From JAPHTQ01 sp050288165 (GTDB lineage Bacteria; Pseudomonadota; Gammaproteobacteria; Thiohalomonadales; Thiohalomonadaceae): DNA of 64,000 nucleotides. The notes below the pieces were generated by a model. That model was not told the DNA's origin. It saw only the letters and a program-made list of their open reading frames with translations, and searched no databases. This document shows, piece after piece, positions 42,679 to 51,551 of the stretch. Position numbers and translations under genes: made by a program. The stretch is from positions 62,001 through 126,000 of the forward strand of contig JBNKDG010000008.1 in NCBI GenBank assembly GCA_050288165.1. Reading direction: 5' to 3'. Within the stretch, counting starts at the first letter, position 1, and each line of letters opens with the position of its first letter.

Positions 42679-44282
42679 GTCCCTCCACCGAACATTTCGA
42701 TGTAGTGGTGATCGGCAGCGGTTTCGGTGGTTCGGTGATGGCCTGCCGTCTGGCGGAGCGTGGGCAAAAGGTGTTGCTAATGGAGCGTGGCCGCCGTTGG
42801 CAAACCGATGACTATCCCCGCGACCCCGGCGATGCCTGGGTATGGGACGAAAACCTTCCGCAACACTGCAACGGCTGGGTCGATATCGGTTTTTACGATG
42901 ACATGGCGGTGGCGCGTGGTGCCGGGGTGGGTGGTGGCTCACTGATCTACGCCAATGTCTCGATCATTCCGCCGAAAGAACGCTTCGACCAGGGTTGGCC
43001 CTCGGCGATCAAGTTCGAAGAACTGCAGCCCTACTACGCGCGGGTGGGTGAAATGCTGCGGGTGCAGACGGTGCCGCAGAACCAGCTCACCAAACGCCAT
43101 CAACTGGTACGCGATGCAGCAGTAAGAAACGGCTACGGCGATCGCTTCAGGGAGCTGGAGCTGGCGGTGACCTTCGACCCCGAGTGGCACTATGGATTGG
43201 ACGATCCCTTCAACGACAATAAATCCAAATCCTGGACCAACCCGCAGGGGCAACAACAGGGTACCTGCGTCCACTGCGCCAACTGCGACGCCGGGTGTCA
43301 GGTCAAGGCGAAGAACACTCTCGATCTCAACTACATTCCCCAGGCGGAGCGGCACGGCGCCGAGGTGCGCCCACTGCATATCGCACGCAAGATCACCCCG
43401 CTAAACGACGGCGGCTACCGGGTCGATTATGAGCGTATCGACAGCGGCAAACTGCACAAGGGACAGCTCACCGCAAAGCGGGTGGTCCTCTCCGCCGGTT
43501 CCATGGGCTCCACCGAGCTGCTGCTGCGCTGTCGCGACCAATACAAAACCCTGCCCAAATTGAGCAAAAAACTGGGTCACGGCTGGAGTGCCAACGGCGA
43601 CTTTGTTACCCCATCGGTGCATAAGCGCGAGGTCTCCGCCAGTCAGGGACCGACCATCAGCAGCGCCATCGATCTGCTCGACGGGAAATACAAGGGCGCC
43701 AAGTTGTTTATCGAGGACGGCGGTTTCCCCGATCTCATCGGTAACTATCTGGAAGAGCACCTCAAGAAAAAGCACTGGTGGTGGCCGTTTCGCTCCAGCT
43801 CCCGCTTCGGCCTGGTGTTCAACGCTCTGGCCCGTCGGGTGCGTGCCCGCGATCCGCTGGAGCATGTGATGCTCTGGTTCGGTCAGGCGGTGGATGCCGC
43901 CGATGGTCGACTCTATATAGGGCGTCCCTGGTATGCACCGTGGCGTAAAGTGCTGAAGATGGACTGGGAGATCGATCGCTCCGAGGCGACCATGGAGGCG
44001 ATGGCCGATCTGCACCGCGATCTGAGCCATGTCACCGACGGCATCCCCTTTATCCCGCCCACCTGGACCCTGCTGAAGAACCTGATCACCCCTCATCCCC
44101 TTGGCGGCTGCGCCATGGGTGAAAGCGTCGAAGAGGGGGTGGTGAACCATCTGGGCGAGGTCTTCGGTTATCCCGGCCTCTATGTGGTCGATGGCGCCAT
44201 TCTGCCGCTGGCTCTGGGCATGAACCCTTCACGTACCATTGCCGCTCTGGCGGAACGCAGCGCGGAGCAGATGTCACTCTGA
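42675..44282 (+). CDS. GMC-family FAD oxidoreductase (cholesterol-oxidase-like)
   Basis: A 535-residue FAD enzyme. The dinucleotide-binding motif is VVIGSGFGGSVMACRLAE near the N-terminus, with a second FAD contact in RGAGVGGGSLIYANV. The C-terminal GMC motif includes HPLGGCAMG and LYVVDGAILPLALGMNPSRT, with the catalytic His. A Cys-rich insert, CVHCANCDAGCQVKAKN (about 196-212), is typical of the cholesterol-oxidase-like branch. The GTG start at 42675 is chosen because it overlaps the previous stop; a longer frame from 42648 exists. The natural substrate is unknown. Confidence 0.85.
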   Translation: MSPSTEHFDVVVIGSGFGGSVMACRLAERGQKVLLMERGRRWQTDDYPRDPGDAWVWDENLPQHCNGWVDIGFYDDMAVARGAGVGGGSLIYANVSIIPPKERFDQGWPSAIKFEELQPYYARVGEMLRVQTVPQNQLTKRHQLVRDAAVRNGYGDRFRELELAVTFDPEWHYGLDDPFNDNKSKSWTNPQGQQQGTCVHCANCDAGCQVKAKNTLDLNYIPQAERHGAEVRPLHIARKITPLNDGGYRVDYERIDSGKLHKGQLTAKRVVLSAGSMGSTELLLRCRDQYKTLPKLSKKLGHGWSANGDFVTPSVHKREVSASQGPTISSAIDLLDGKYKGAKLFIEDGGFPDLIGNYLEEHLKKKHWWWPFRSSSRFGLVFNALARRVRARDPLEHVMLWFGQAVDAADGRLYIGRPWYAPWRKVLKMDWEIDRSEATMEAMADLHRDLSHVTDGIPFIPPTWTLLKNLITPHPLGGCAMGESVEEGVVNHLGEVFGYPGLYVVDGAILPLALGMNPSRTIAALAERSAEQMSL

Positions 44283-44349
44283 ACTCCGGCGACCGGTCGG
44301 AGTCATATCCTGCAACAAATCCACTGGCCGTCGGGTATCCGACGAGGCT

Positions 44350-44709
44350 ATGCTTAAGCCTATGACGCGTCGCATCCGTAAACTGTTTATCCTGTTCCTG
44401 CTGCTGGGTTTCACCGCCCAGCCGGTGCTGGCGCAGCTGCTCGCTTCACGGGATGCCACGCCGCCCTGCCCGATGCAGATGATGCAGCAGATGGATCATC
44501 ACGGCATGCAGCAACATAACGACTGCGCCAGCCATGCGGGCAAGATCTGTATCGACTGCGATCTCTGCGGCCATATCAGTAGTGGCGTCGTTTCATATCC
44601 CCTTTTCATGGTAGGCCTGCGCAGTGGCACTGCGCCTACCGATAGCTTTCGCAGTGCCTTTGTCTCTATCGCCTTGCCTGTCGACTCTCCTCCTCCCCGA
44701 ATCTTCTAA
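44350..44709 (+). CDS. His/Met/Cys-rich exported protein, likely metal binding
   Basis: A 119-residue protein with a signal peptide (KLFILFLLLGFTAQPVLA). The mature part has a dense Met/His/Cys segment (CPMQMMQQMDHHGMQQHNDC and then CIDCDLCGHIS). Such residues bind copper; the pattern resembles DUF2946-like copper-linked proteins. It begins 67 bp after the GMC gene and is followed by a cytochrome c lipoprotein. CopA is elsewhere in the window. The metal identity is inferred. Confidence 0.65.
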   Translation: MLKPMTRRIRKLFILFLLLGFTAQPVLAQLLASRDATPPCPMQMMQQMDHHGMQQHNDCASHAGKICIDCDLCGHISSGVVSYPLFMVGLRSGTAPTDSFRSAFVSIALPVDSPPPRIF

Positions 44710-44803
44710 TTCCGTTTAATCACCGACTGCGTGCTTTCGTACGGAGTCAGCGGTATCTGGCTGCGCCTGCTGCTCGCGGGTGTAGCGCAATGAGGATTAG
44801 AAA

Positions 44804-45253
44804 ATGAAAAGCATCATAATTGCGGCGCTGGCATTCTTGCTGGCCGCCTGTAGTGACGGCAACGGTAACACCAACGCTGGTAGCAGTAGCGGTGTGTCGC
44901 GGCAGATGGATTTCGCCCAGGTCAGTCAGGGGGCGCGTCTGTTCCAGAAGAACTGCGCCGAATGCCATGGCAGTGCGGGGCAGGGCGACCCCAACTGGCG
45001 TCAGCGTGACGCGGACGGTATGTTTCCGCCACCGCCGCTCAACGGTACCGGCCACGCCTGGCACCACCCCAAGGATGTCCTGTATGACGTGATCGCCAAC
45101 GGCAGTCCGCAGGGCATGGGCAAGATGCCTGCCTGGCGGGACAAGCTGACCCCGGAAGAGATCGAGGCGATTATCGCCTGGTTCCAGTCACGCTGGTCGG
45201 ATCAGGTCTACAGCGCCTGGTATCGGATGGATCGGAGTGCACGAGGGGGCTAA
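44804..45253 (+). CDS. Mono-haem cytochrome c lipoprotein
   Basis: A 149-residue lipoprotein with lipobox LLAAC (Cys16) followed by a Ser/Gly/Asn linker. One haem site CAECH (about residue 51) follows GARLFQKN, and the sixth ligand is probably Met in GMGKMPAW. The C-terminal helix is TPEEIEAIIAWFQSRW. It is a class I c-type cytochrome, membrane anchored on the periplasmic side, and a short electron shuttle by family. A terminator follows. Confidence 0.9.
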   Translation: MKSIIIAALAFLLAACSDGNGNTNAGSSSGVSRQMDFAQVSQGARLFQKNCAECHGSAGQGDPNWRQRDADGMFPPPPLNGTGHAWHHPKDVLYDVIANGSPQGMGKMPAWRDKLTPEEIEAIIAWFQSRWSDQVYSAWYRMDRSARGG

Positions 45254-45264
45254 ATGAAGGATTT

Positions 45265-45290
45265 ACCGGCGGCATCACGCCGCCGGTTTT
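45265..45290. terminator. Terminator between cytochrome c and cheV
   Basis: Stem ACCGGCGGC-atcac-GCCGCCGGT with TTTT on the plus strand. It lies between convergent genes; the minus-strand tail has AAAT, so it is best for the plus strand. Confidence 0.75.
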
Positions 45291-45296
45291 GTCGAA

Positions 45297-46256
45297 TTAC
45301 TGCTGCGGCTGCTTCTTGGACAGCACGCTTCTGAGAACATTGGAGAGCTCCTGCGGATCGAACTTCGCCACATAGGCGTCGGCTCCGGACTTTTTGCCGA
45401 TGGTAATGTTGGCGTCGGCTGAGAGCGACGAGTGCATGACCACCGGGATCCCGGCAAAGCGCTTGTCTTCCTTGATCTTGCGGGTCAGCACATAACCGTC
45501 CATGCCCGGCATCTCCACATCGGTGAGTACCGCGTCGACCATCTCATACACCGGCATGTGGCTGGCGGCGGCACGTTCCGCCACTTCATTCAGTTTGTTC
45601 CATGCCTCCTCGCCATTTTTCGCCTGGATATGGCGGATGCCCAGGTGATCAAGGGTGGCAGCGATCTGTTTGCGCGCGACTACCGAATCGTCAGCGAAAA
45701 GCACGGTAGCCTGTTTCTCCAGTTGTTCGATGCCGGCAAACAGGGTCGGGTCATCGGCCAGACCTTCGGTCTCCGCCAGTACCTTCTCCACATCGATAAT
45801 CATCACAATGCGGCCGTCGTCCAGTTCGGTAACCGCGGTGACCAGACCACCGTGACGGTTGGCCATCATCTGCGGCGGCACCTTGATATCGGCCCAGGCC
45901 ATTCGCATGATCTGCTCCACCGAGGCGACCATGAAGCCGTGGGTGCTGCGATTGTATTCGGTGACGATGAGGATCTTAGGTTCGACCTCGGATTCAATTT
46001 CGCAAAACTTGGCCAGGTTGATCACCGGGATCATGTTGCCACGCAGGCTGACCATGCCTTCGACCCCCGGCGGCATATCCGGTGCATGGGTGACTTCGGG
46101 GATGGCGATGACTTCGCGGATCTTGAACACATTGAGGCCAAAGACCTCCTCCCGCTTTGTACGCTTGTCCTTGCCCAGGCTGAACAGGAGAATTTCGAGG
46201 CGGTTGGCCCCGGCCAGTTGGGTGCGTTCGTCCACAGACTGCATGATTGAGGTCAT
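45297..46256 (-). CDS. cheV: CheV chemotaxis coupling protein
   Basis: A 319-residue fusion of a CheW-like domain (residues about 18-165, including VEGMVSLRGNMIPVINL) and a response-regulator receiver domain (about 183-315). The receiver has the acidic pair FADD (187-190), phospho-acceptor Asp246 in VLTDVEMPGMDGY, and Lys in YVAKFDP. CheV links chemoreceptors to the CheA kinase and tunes adaptation. No other chemotaxis gene is near, so it is an orphan here. The neighbouring cytochrome gene converges on it. Confidence 0.95.
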   Translation of the reverse strand: MTSIMQSVDERTQLAGANRLEILLFSLGKDKRTKREEVFGLNVFKIREVIAIPEVTHAPDMPPGVEGMVSLRGNMIPVINLAKFCEIESEVEPKILIVTEYNRSTHGFMVASVEQIMRMAWADIKVPPQMMANRHGGLVTAVTELDDGRIVMIIDVEKVLAETEGLADDPTLFAGIEQLEKQATVLFADDSVVARKQIAATLDHLGIRHIQAKNGEEAWNKLNEVAERAAASHMPVYEMVDAVLTDVEMPGMDGYVLTRKIKEDKRFAGIPVVMHSSLSADANITIGKKSGADAYVAKFDPQELSNVLRSVLSKKQPQQ

Positions 46257-46395
46257 TGTACGGGTACCTTGTTGTCGCGATCCGGTAAGTGCATTGTTTA
46301 GTATCGGCAGGAGGTGGGAAATATCAAGGCGTTACCGCGCGCCTTTACGTATAGAGAGTGATATAACTGGGCTGTAAAGCGATGAGGTACTACCA

Positions 46396-47283
46396 ATGAA
46401 TGATGATTCCCCCTTCCTGCCGGGCAACGAGGAGGCCTATCAGGCATGGCGCGAGGCCAAGCTGGCCGGTTATCCCACCGACGTGTCGGCGTTGATCGTC
46501 GATCTGGCCGATGCCCCCAATCTCAGTGAGGCGGAGTACGAAAAGCTGCTGGCCGTACTGCGTAAGACCAACATGGCCATCTATCGCACCCATCGCGGCG
46601 GTGACCCGGACAAATCCCTTTCCAGTGGTCTGGCTAAACGCTTCGGTCTGATCCACATCGACAGCAACCTGCTCGCCGATGATGACGGTCTGACCTCGAT
46701 CACCGTCAACCCGGAAGGTGACCACCCGAAATACATTCCCTATACCAATCGTGCGATCAATTGGCACTGCGACGGTTACTACAATACCGGCGAGAAACAG
46801 ATCCGCGGCATGGTGCTGCACTGTGTTAACCCGGCGGCGGAGGGGGGCGACAACCAGTTGCTGGATCACGAGATCGCCTACCTGCTGCTACGTGACGCCA
46901 ACCCGGATCATATCCGTGCCCTGATGGCGCCGGACGTCATGACCATCCCACCGGGCCTCGATGGCGATGGCAACCAGCGCGGCCCTTCTATCGGCCCGGT
47001 CTTCTCCATCCAGGCAGACGGTTCGCTGCACATGCGTTATACCGCGCGCAAACGCAACATCGAATGGAAGGATGACTCAGCGACCGCCGCCGCGCTGGCG
47101 GCACTGGAAAGGATATTGAGTGGCGAAGATCACCCCTATGTCTTTCGTGGACGACTGGAGGCGGGGATGGGGCTGATCTGTAATAACGTGCTGCACACCC
47201 GTGATGGGTTTAGCGATAGCCCGGACGCGCCGCAGCGGCTGCTCTACCGCGCGCGTTATTTCGATCGAATCAAGGGGACTTAA
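46396..47283 (+). CDS. TauD/TfdA-like Fe(II)/2-oxoglutarate dioxygenase
   Basis: A 295-residue enzyme with the facial triad of this family: NWHCDGYYN gives His and Asp (about residues 122-126), and VLHTRDGF supplies the distal His (about 266-273). An RARYF near the C-terminus could bind 2-oxoglutarate. The substrate cannot be read from the sequence. It stands alone with its own promoter region, and a heptad repeat follows immediately. Confidence 0.8.
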   Translation: MNDDSPFLPGNEEAYQAWREAKLAGYPTDVSALIVDLADAPNLSEAEYEKLLAVLRKTNMAIYRTHRGGDPDKSLSSGLAKRFGLIHIDSNLLADDDGLTSITVNPEGDHPKYIPYTNRAINWHCDGYYNTGEKQIRGMVLHCVNPAAEGGDNQLLDHEIAYLLLRDANPDHIRALMAPDVMTIPPGLDGDGNQRGPSIGPVFSIQADGSLHMRYTARKRNIEWKDDSATAAALAALERILSGEDHPYVFRGRLEAGMGLICNNVLHTRDGFSDSPDAPQRLLYRARYFDRIKGT

Positions 47284-47287
47284 AAGA

Positions 47288-47346
47288 AAGGTTACAGGTT
47301 GCAGGTGACAGGAAAACCGCTAAGTTTCGCCTGCTACCTGCTACCT
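47288..47346. repeat. Heptad inverted-repeat element, copy A3
   Basis: Left arm AGG every 7 bp (aggttac, aggttgc, aggtgac, agg), right arm CCT every 7 bp (cctgcta, cctgcta, cctt). It lies between two convergent genes and touches the stop of the downstream minus-strand gene. Confidence 0.75.
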
Positions 47347-48509
47347 TAAGCGGGTAACGCCTTCGGATCTTCGCCAGTCAGCAAATAGGCCAGCAGATCG
47401 TGTACCGAGCGGATCTGGTCACCAAAGGGCAGTGCCTCTGAGCCACGGAAAAACAGTCCCTTCTCCACATTCCCCATCACCGCTGCTTCCAGCTGGGTGT
47501 CGATACAGAACTGTCCGGCAGCCGAATCACCGTCCTTGAGGCCGCAGTAAGTCAGGCACTCGAAGGAGACGGCGCAGGTGCCCTTCTCCGGGGTGGCGCG
47601 TGAGCGCACCCGCTCTTCACGTTCCAGGTATTTTTTCAGCCACGGGGTCAGTACGGCGCGGGCAGGCAGCCCGGCGGTGCTCATGAAGGTGACGATGTCT
47701 TCCGGCTTGGCGCCAAGCAGCACCTTCTTGAAGTTGATGTGGGCGTCGCCCTCTTCGGCAACGGCGAAAGGGGTGCCGATCTGCACGCCAGCCGCGCCCA
47801 TACCGAACAGTTCCTTGATCTTGGAGAAGGAGTTGATGCCACCGGCCGGGATCAACGGGATCGGGTCGAGCTTGAGCTGTTCGAATACCTTGGGGATCTC
47901 CGCCAGGATACGTTTGAAGTCGAAACGCTCGTTGTTGATGTCCTCGGGATTCGGCGCACCCAGGTGGCCGCCAGCATAGCGCGGGTGCTCCAGCACGATG
48001 GCATCGGGCAGTACGCCCTTGCGCAGCCAGCGCTTGAGCACCGCACGCACACCGCGCTCCTCGGAGAGGATCGGCAGCAGGTGCACGTCGGGATAATCTT
48101 TGGTCAGCTCGGGCAACTCGAAGGGCAGCCCTGCGCCCATGATGATGGCGTTGGCGCCGCTGGCGCAGGCCTGCTTCACCATCTCCGGGAAGCGGTCCAC
48201 CGCGCGCATCACGTTGACCGCGATATAGCCAGCCGGGCCTGCGATCTCGCGGGCCGACTTGATTTCACGGTCCAGCGCTTCCAGGTTGGCGTCGTCGATG
48301 AGCTTGCGATCCTTGGTGCGATAGGTCTTTTCCATCAGGTCCGGATGATGCACACGCAGGTCGATGCTGGCGATGGTGCCGACCGCACCCTCTCTGGCAA
48401 CGGTGCCGGCAAGCTTGTGTGCAGAGACTCCAACCCCCATACCTCCCTGAATAATGGGCAGTACCTCGCGGTCGCGGAGTTTCAGTAGCGGCAGTGGGGT
48501 TTTAATCAT
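47346..48509 (-). CDS. Nitronate monooxygenase-family flavoenzyme
   Basis: A 387-residue FMN TIM-barrel protein of the 2-nitropropane dioxygenase family. QGGMGVGVSAHKLAGTVA near the start and IPAGGINSFSKIKELFGMGAAGVQIGTPFA (residues about 215-245, flavin phosphate-binding) are diagnostic. The C-terminal part has three Cys in CAVSFECLTYCGLKDGD, which is less usual for this family. Function may be nitronate detoxification or a related NAD(P)H oxidoreductase. It is divergent from the radical SAM genes. Confidence 0.82.
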   Translation of the reverse strand: MIKTPLPLLKLRDREVLPIIQGGMGVGVSAHKLAGTVAREGAVGTIASIDLRVHHPDLMEKTYRTKDRKLIDDANLEALDREIKSAREIAGPAGYIAVNVMRAVDRFPEMVKQACASGANAIIMGAGLPFELPELTKDYPDVHLLPILSEERGVRAVLKRWLRKGVLPDAIVLEHPRYAGGHLGAPNPEDINNERFDFKRILAEIPKVFEQLKLDPIPLIPAGGINSFSKIKELFGMGAAGVQIGTPFAVAEEGDAHINFKKVLLGAKPEDIVTFMSTAGLPARAVLTPWLKKYLEREERVRSRATPEKGTCAVSFECLTYCGLKDGDSAAGQFCIDTQLEAAVMGNVEKGLFFRGSEALPFGDQIRSVHDLLAYLLTGEDPKALPA

Positions 48510-48633
48510 TCTTCACCTACGGATTATTTGACGCGCAAAGTCGCGTATCATACAGGAAGCTGGCGCTTTGATCTGCATCATAATGATGCAGGCGCCGCCA
48601 CCAAAACGACAGAATACAGAAACAGGAAACACC

Positions 48634-49263
48634 ATGCAGTCTGCCGCGACCACTGACGAAAAATTCGCCGATATCATCGCCTACACCCTGCACGGCAATT
48701 GCTATCTGAATCTTACCAGCCAATGCACCCTACGTTGTGCCTTTTGCCCAAAATACAACCGTAGCTGGGAAGTGCAGAGCTACGACCTGCGCCTGCACCG
48801 TGAACCGACGGTGGAAGAGGTGTTGGCGGCGATAGGTGACCCAGCGCAATACAAGGAAATTGTTTTCTGCGGTCTGGGTGAGCCGACCGTGCGCCTCGAC
48901 GCATTGCTGGCGATCGCCCGTCAACTGAAGCAGCAGGGTTCACGCATTCGGGTGAACACCGACGGCCTGGCCAATTTGCGCGAGGGGCACGATGTGACCC
49001 CGGAGCTGGCCGAGGTGGTGGATAGTCTCTCCATTTCGATGAATGCGCAGAATGAGGAGCTCTACATCAAACACACCCGGCCCAAGAAAGAGGGCGCCTA
49101 CGCGGCGATGCTGGAATTCGCCCGCCTCGCCCATGAGCGCGGTATCGAGGTCAGCCTGACCGCGATCGACGGCCTGGAGGGTGTCGATATCGACGCCTGC
49201 GAGGCGATCGCCAAATCCCTCGGCGTCGATTTCCGTCGCCGTGTACTGGATAACGTGGGGTAA
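48634..49263 (+). CDS. TatD-associated-type radical SAM protein
   Basis: A 209-residue radical SAM enzyme. The cluster motif CTLRCAFC (Cys31, 35, 38) binds 4Fe-4S, followed by GLGEPTVRLDALL for SAM. It resembles the family described near TatD nucleases; no tatD is in this window. The start at 48634 follows CAGGAAAC. A second radical SAM gene follows 4 bp after its stop, so the two are cotranscribed. Confidence 0.8.
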   Translation: MQSAATTDEKFADIIAYTLHGNCYLNLTSQCTLRCAFCPKYNRSWEVQSYDLRLHREPTVEEVLAAIGDPAQYKEIVFCGLGEPTVRLDALLAIARQLKQQGSRIRVNTDGLANLREGHDVTPELAEVVDSLSISMNAQNEELYIKHTRPKKEGAYAAMLEFARLAHERGIEVSLTAIDGLEGVDIDACEAIAKSLGVDFRRRVLDNVG

Positions 49264-49267
49264 CGCC

Positions 49268-50212
49268 GTGGCCTTAAGCGATTACATCAACACCTTCGGC
49301 CAGCACCTGCTGCAGCGCTACGGCGAGCGGGTACACAAGCTCTCCATCCACGCCGGTTTCACCTGCCCCAACCGCGACGGTACCAAGGCGGTGGGCGGCT
49401 GCACCTTCTGCAACAACAGCTCCTTCAGCCCCAACGCGCGACAGGACCCCAACGTGGTGGCCCAGCTCGACGCCGGGCGCAAGGTGCTGGCCAAGCGCAC
49501 CGGGGCGAAGAAGTTTCTTGCCTACTTCCAGGCCTACACCAACACCTACGACGACCCGGCGCGGCTGAAGCAGCTCTACGACAGCGCCCTGGCCGAGCCG
49601 GACGTGATCGGCCTCTCCATCGGCACCCGCCCTGACTGCGTGCCGCCTGCGGTACTGGATCTATTGGCCGGTTACCGCGATCAGGGCCATGAGGTGATCC
49701 TCGAACTGGGCCTGCAATCCTGCTTCGATCGTACCCTGGAGAAGGTCAATCGCGGCCACACCTTCGACGAATACCGCGAGGCGGTGACAGCGGCGCATCA
49801 GCGCGGCCTGCCGGTCTGCACCCACCTCATCGTCGGCCTGCCGGGAGAGGAGAAGGCGCACAACCTGATCTCGCTGGAGCGGGTACTGGAACTGGGAGTG
49901 GAAGGCCTCAAGCTCCACCCGCTGCATGTGGTCAAGGGCACCATGCTGGCCAACCAGTGGCGCCGCGGCGAATACCAGCCCTGGAGCATGCAGGAGTACG
50001 TACAGACCGTGGCCGACATGGTTGAGCGCACCCCGCCTGAAGTTCTCTATCACCGCCTGACTGGAACCGCCGGTGATGATATCCTTCTCGCCCCGGGCTG
50101 GTGCAACTGGAAGTGGCGGGTACTCAACGCCATCGAACGCGAACTGGCCCGCCGCGGCAGCCGTCAGGGCATGCCGGGCGTCGTCGGCACCGAGCGTGCG
50201 GCGAAGGCATAA
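49268..50212 (+). CDS. YhcC-type radical SAM protein
   Basis: A 314-residue radical SAM protein of the YhcC/TIGR01212 type. The motif FTCPNRDGTKAVGGCTFCNN (Cys33, 45, 48) has the long first spacing typical of the family. GLSIGTRPDCVPPAVLDLL and LELGLQSCFDRTLEKVNRGH are also characteristic. I use the GTG at 49268, close after the upstream gene; frames from further upstream run over the previous gene. The function of YhcC is not settled. ubiU follows after a repeat. Confidence 0.88.
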   Translation: MALSDYINTFGQHLLQRYGERVHKLSIHAGFTCPNRDGTKAVGGCTFCNNSSFSPNARQDPNVVAQLDAGRKVLAKRTGAKKFLAYFQAYTNTYDDPARLKQLYDSALAEPDVIGLSIGTRPDCVPPAVLDLLAGYRDQGHEVILELGLQSCFDRTLEKVNRGHTFDEYREAVTAAHQRGLPVCTHLIVGLPGEEKAHNLISLERVLELGVEGLKLHPLHVVKGTMLANQWRRGEYQPWSMQEYVQTVADMVERTPPEVLYHRLTGTAGDDILLAPGWCNWKWRVLNAIERELARRGSRQGMPGVVGTERAAKA

Positions 50213-50235
50213 AAGATTCACCGCAAAAAAAGCTC

Positions 50236-50421
50236 TACCACGAAGCGCACGAAGAACACGAAGCGTGCTCTGTCATTGCTTCAAAGAGCGAGGATTGTGT
50301 GAGTGATGTGTCTATCCGGGTAGGTTGGGCAGTCATGCCTAGCATTGGATTTTATGCCTACTGGAAACTGAACACCCCGGACAGAAGGGCTACTTCGCGC
50401 CCTTCGTGAACTTCGTGGTAA
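50236..50421. repeat. Nonad inverted-repeat element, copy B1 (CACGAAG)
   Basis: Left arm ACCACGAAGCGCACGAAG and AACACGAAG at 9-bp period; right arm CTTCGTGAACTTCGTGG. The central part is about 140 bp and has no gene. It lies in the YhcC-ubiU spacer. A shorter copy of the same family follows ubiU. Confidence 0.75.
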
Positions 50422-50433
50422 TGCAGGTGATTT

Positions 50434-51441
50434 ATGGCAAAAAAGGTCGAACTGGTCTGCCCGGCAGGCTCGCTGCCCGCGCTGAAGCAGGCGGTGGATA
50501 ACGGTGCCGACGCGGTCTACATGGGTTTCCGCGACGCCACCAACGCACGCAACTTCCCTGGTCTCAACTTCGATGAGAAGGCCGCCCGCCAGGGTATCGA
50601 ATACGCTCACAGCCGTGGCCGCAAGGTGCTGCTGGCACTCAACACCTATCCGCAACCGCAAAGCTGGCCCATCTGGACCAAGGCGGTGGATATGGCCGCC
50701 GAGCTGGGTGTCGATGCGCTGATCCTCGCCGATGTCGGCCTGATGCGTTACGCCACCGAAACCCACCCCAATCTGCGTCTGCATCTCTCGGTGCAGGGCT
50801 CCGCCACCAGCGGCGAGGCCATCGCCTTCTACAAAGAACAGTTCAACATCCAGCGCGTGGTATTGCCGCGGGTGCTCTCCCTCTCCCAGGTCAAACGGGT
50901 GATCAACGACACCGACGTGGAAGTGGAAGTCTTCGGCTTCGGCTCGCTCTGCGTGATGGTCGAAGGGCGCTGCTACCTCTCTTCCTATGTCACCGGCGAA
51001 TCGCCCAACACCAAGGGCGCCTGTTCCCCGGCCCACGCGGTGCGCTGGTCGGAAACCTCACGCGGTCGTCAGGTGCATCTCGGCGGTGTGTTGATCGACA
51101 GCTACAAGGAAAACGAAAGCGCCGGTTATCCGGTGATCTGCAAGGGCCGTTTTTTTGTTAACGGCAAACTCGATTACGCCATTGAGGAACCGACCTCGCT
51201 GTCGGTGCTCGACATCCTGCCGCAACTGCTCGAAGCGGGTGTCTCCGCGATTAAAGTGGAAGGCCGCCAGCGCAGTCCCGCCTATGTGGGGCAGGTGACC
51301 CGCGTTCTGCGTCAGGCACTCGATGCGGCGCAGGCCAATCCCGAAAGTTATAACCCGCGCAGCGAATGGGTGGCGCAACTGGACAAGGTTGCCGAAGGCA
51401 GCACCCACACATTGGGTGCGTTGGAGCGGCAGTGGCAGTGA
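50434..51441 (+). CDS. ubiU: UbiU, oxygen-independent ubiquinone hydroxylation protein
   Basis: A 335-residue U32-family protein. UbiU and UbiV form a complex with 4Fe-4S clusters that hydroxylates ubiquinone precursors without O2. VELVCPAGSLPALKQAVDNG at the start is typical of U32. Four candidate cluster Cys are seen: GSLCVMVEGRC (two), KGACSPAH and PVICKGRF. Its paired gene ubiV is 110 bp downstream beyond an inverted repeat, and ubiT is 3.5 kb away. Anaerobic quinone synthesis fits a facultative sulfur oxidiser. Confidence 0.93.
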   Translation: MAKKVELVCPAGSLPALKQAVDNGADAVYMGFRDATNARNFPGLNFDEKAARQGIEYAHSRGRKVLLALNTYPQPQSWPIWTKAVDMAAELGVDALILADVGLMRYATETHPNLRLHLSVQGSATSGEAIAFYKEQFNIQRVVLPRVLSLSQVKRVINDTDVEVEVFGFGSLCVMVEGRCYLSSYVTGESPNTKGACSPAHAVRWSETSRGRQVHLGGVLIDSYKENESAGYPVICKGRFFVNGKLDYAIEEPTSLSVLDILPQLLEAGVSAIKVEGRQRSPAYVGQVTRVLRQALDAAQANPESYNPRSEWVAQLDKVAEGSTHTLGALERQWQ

Positions 51442-51448
51442 AAAAACA

Positions 51449-51524
51449 TTTCACCACGAAGAACACGAAGTCCACGAAGGCTTCAATAACAGGTTGGTTT
51501 CGTGCTCTTCGTGAGCTTCGTGGT
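51449..51524. repeat. Nonad inverted-repeat element, copy B2 (CACGAAG)
   Basis: The left arm is CACCACGAAG, AACACGAAG, TCCACGAAGG; the right arm is GCTCTTCGTGAGCTTCGTGG. The same 9-bp words as copy B1 appear with a shorter centre. It lies between ubiU and ubiV, where a hairpin could influence the ratio of the two products. Confidence 0.75.
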
Positions 51525-51551
51525 AAAAGCTTTTTATTTGAGAATGCTTAA

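Noticed and set aside
50236..51524. CACGAAG repeats considered as a CRISPR array
   Set aside because: Words are only 9 bp, contiguous, and mirrored in inverted arms. There are no spacers of constant length and no cas genes.
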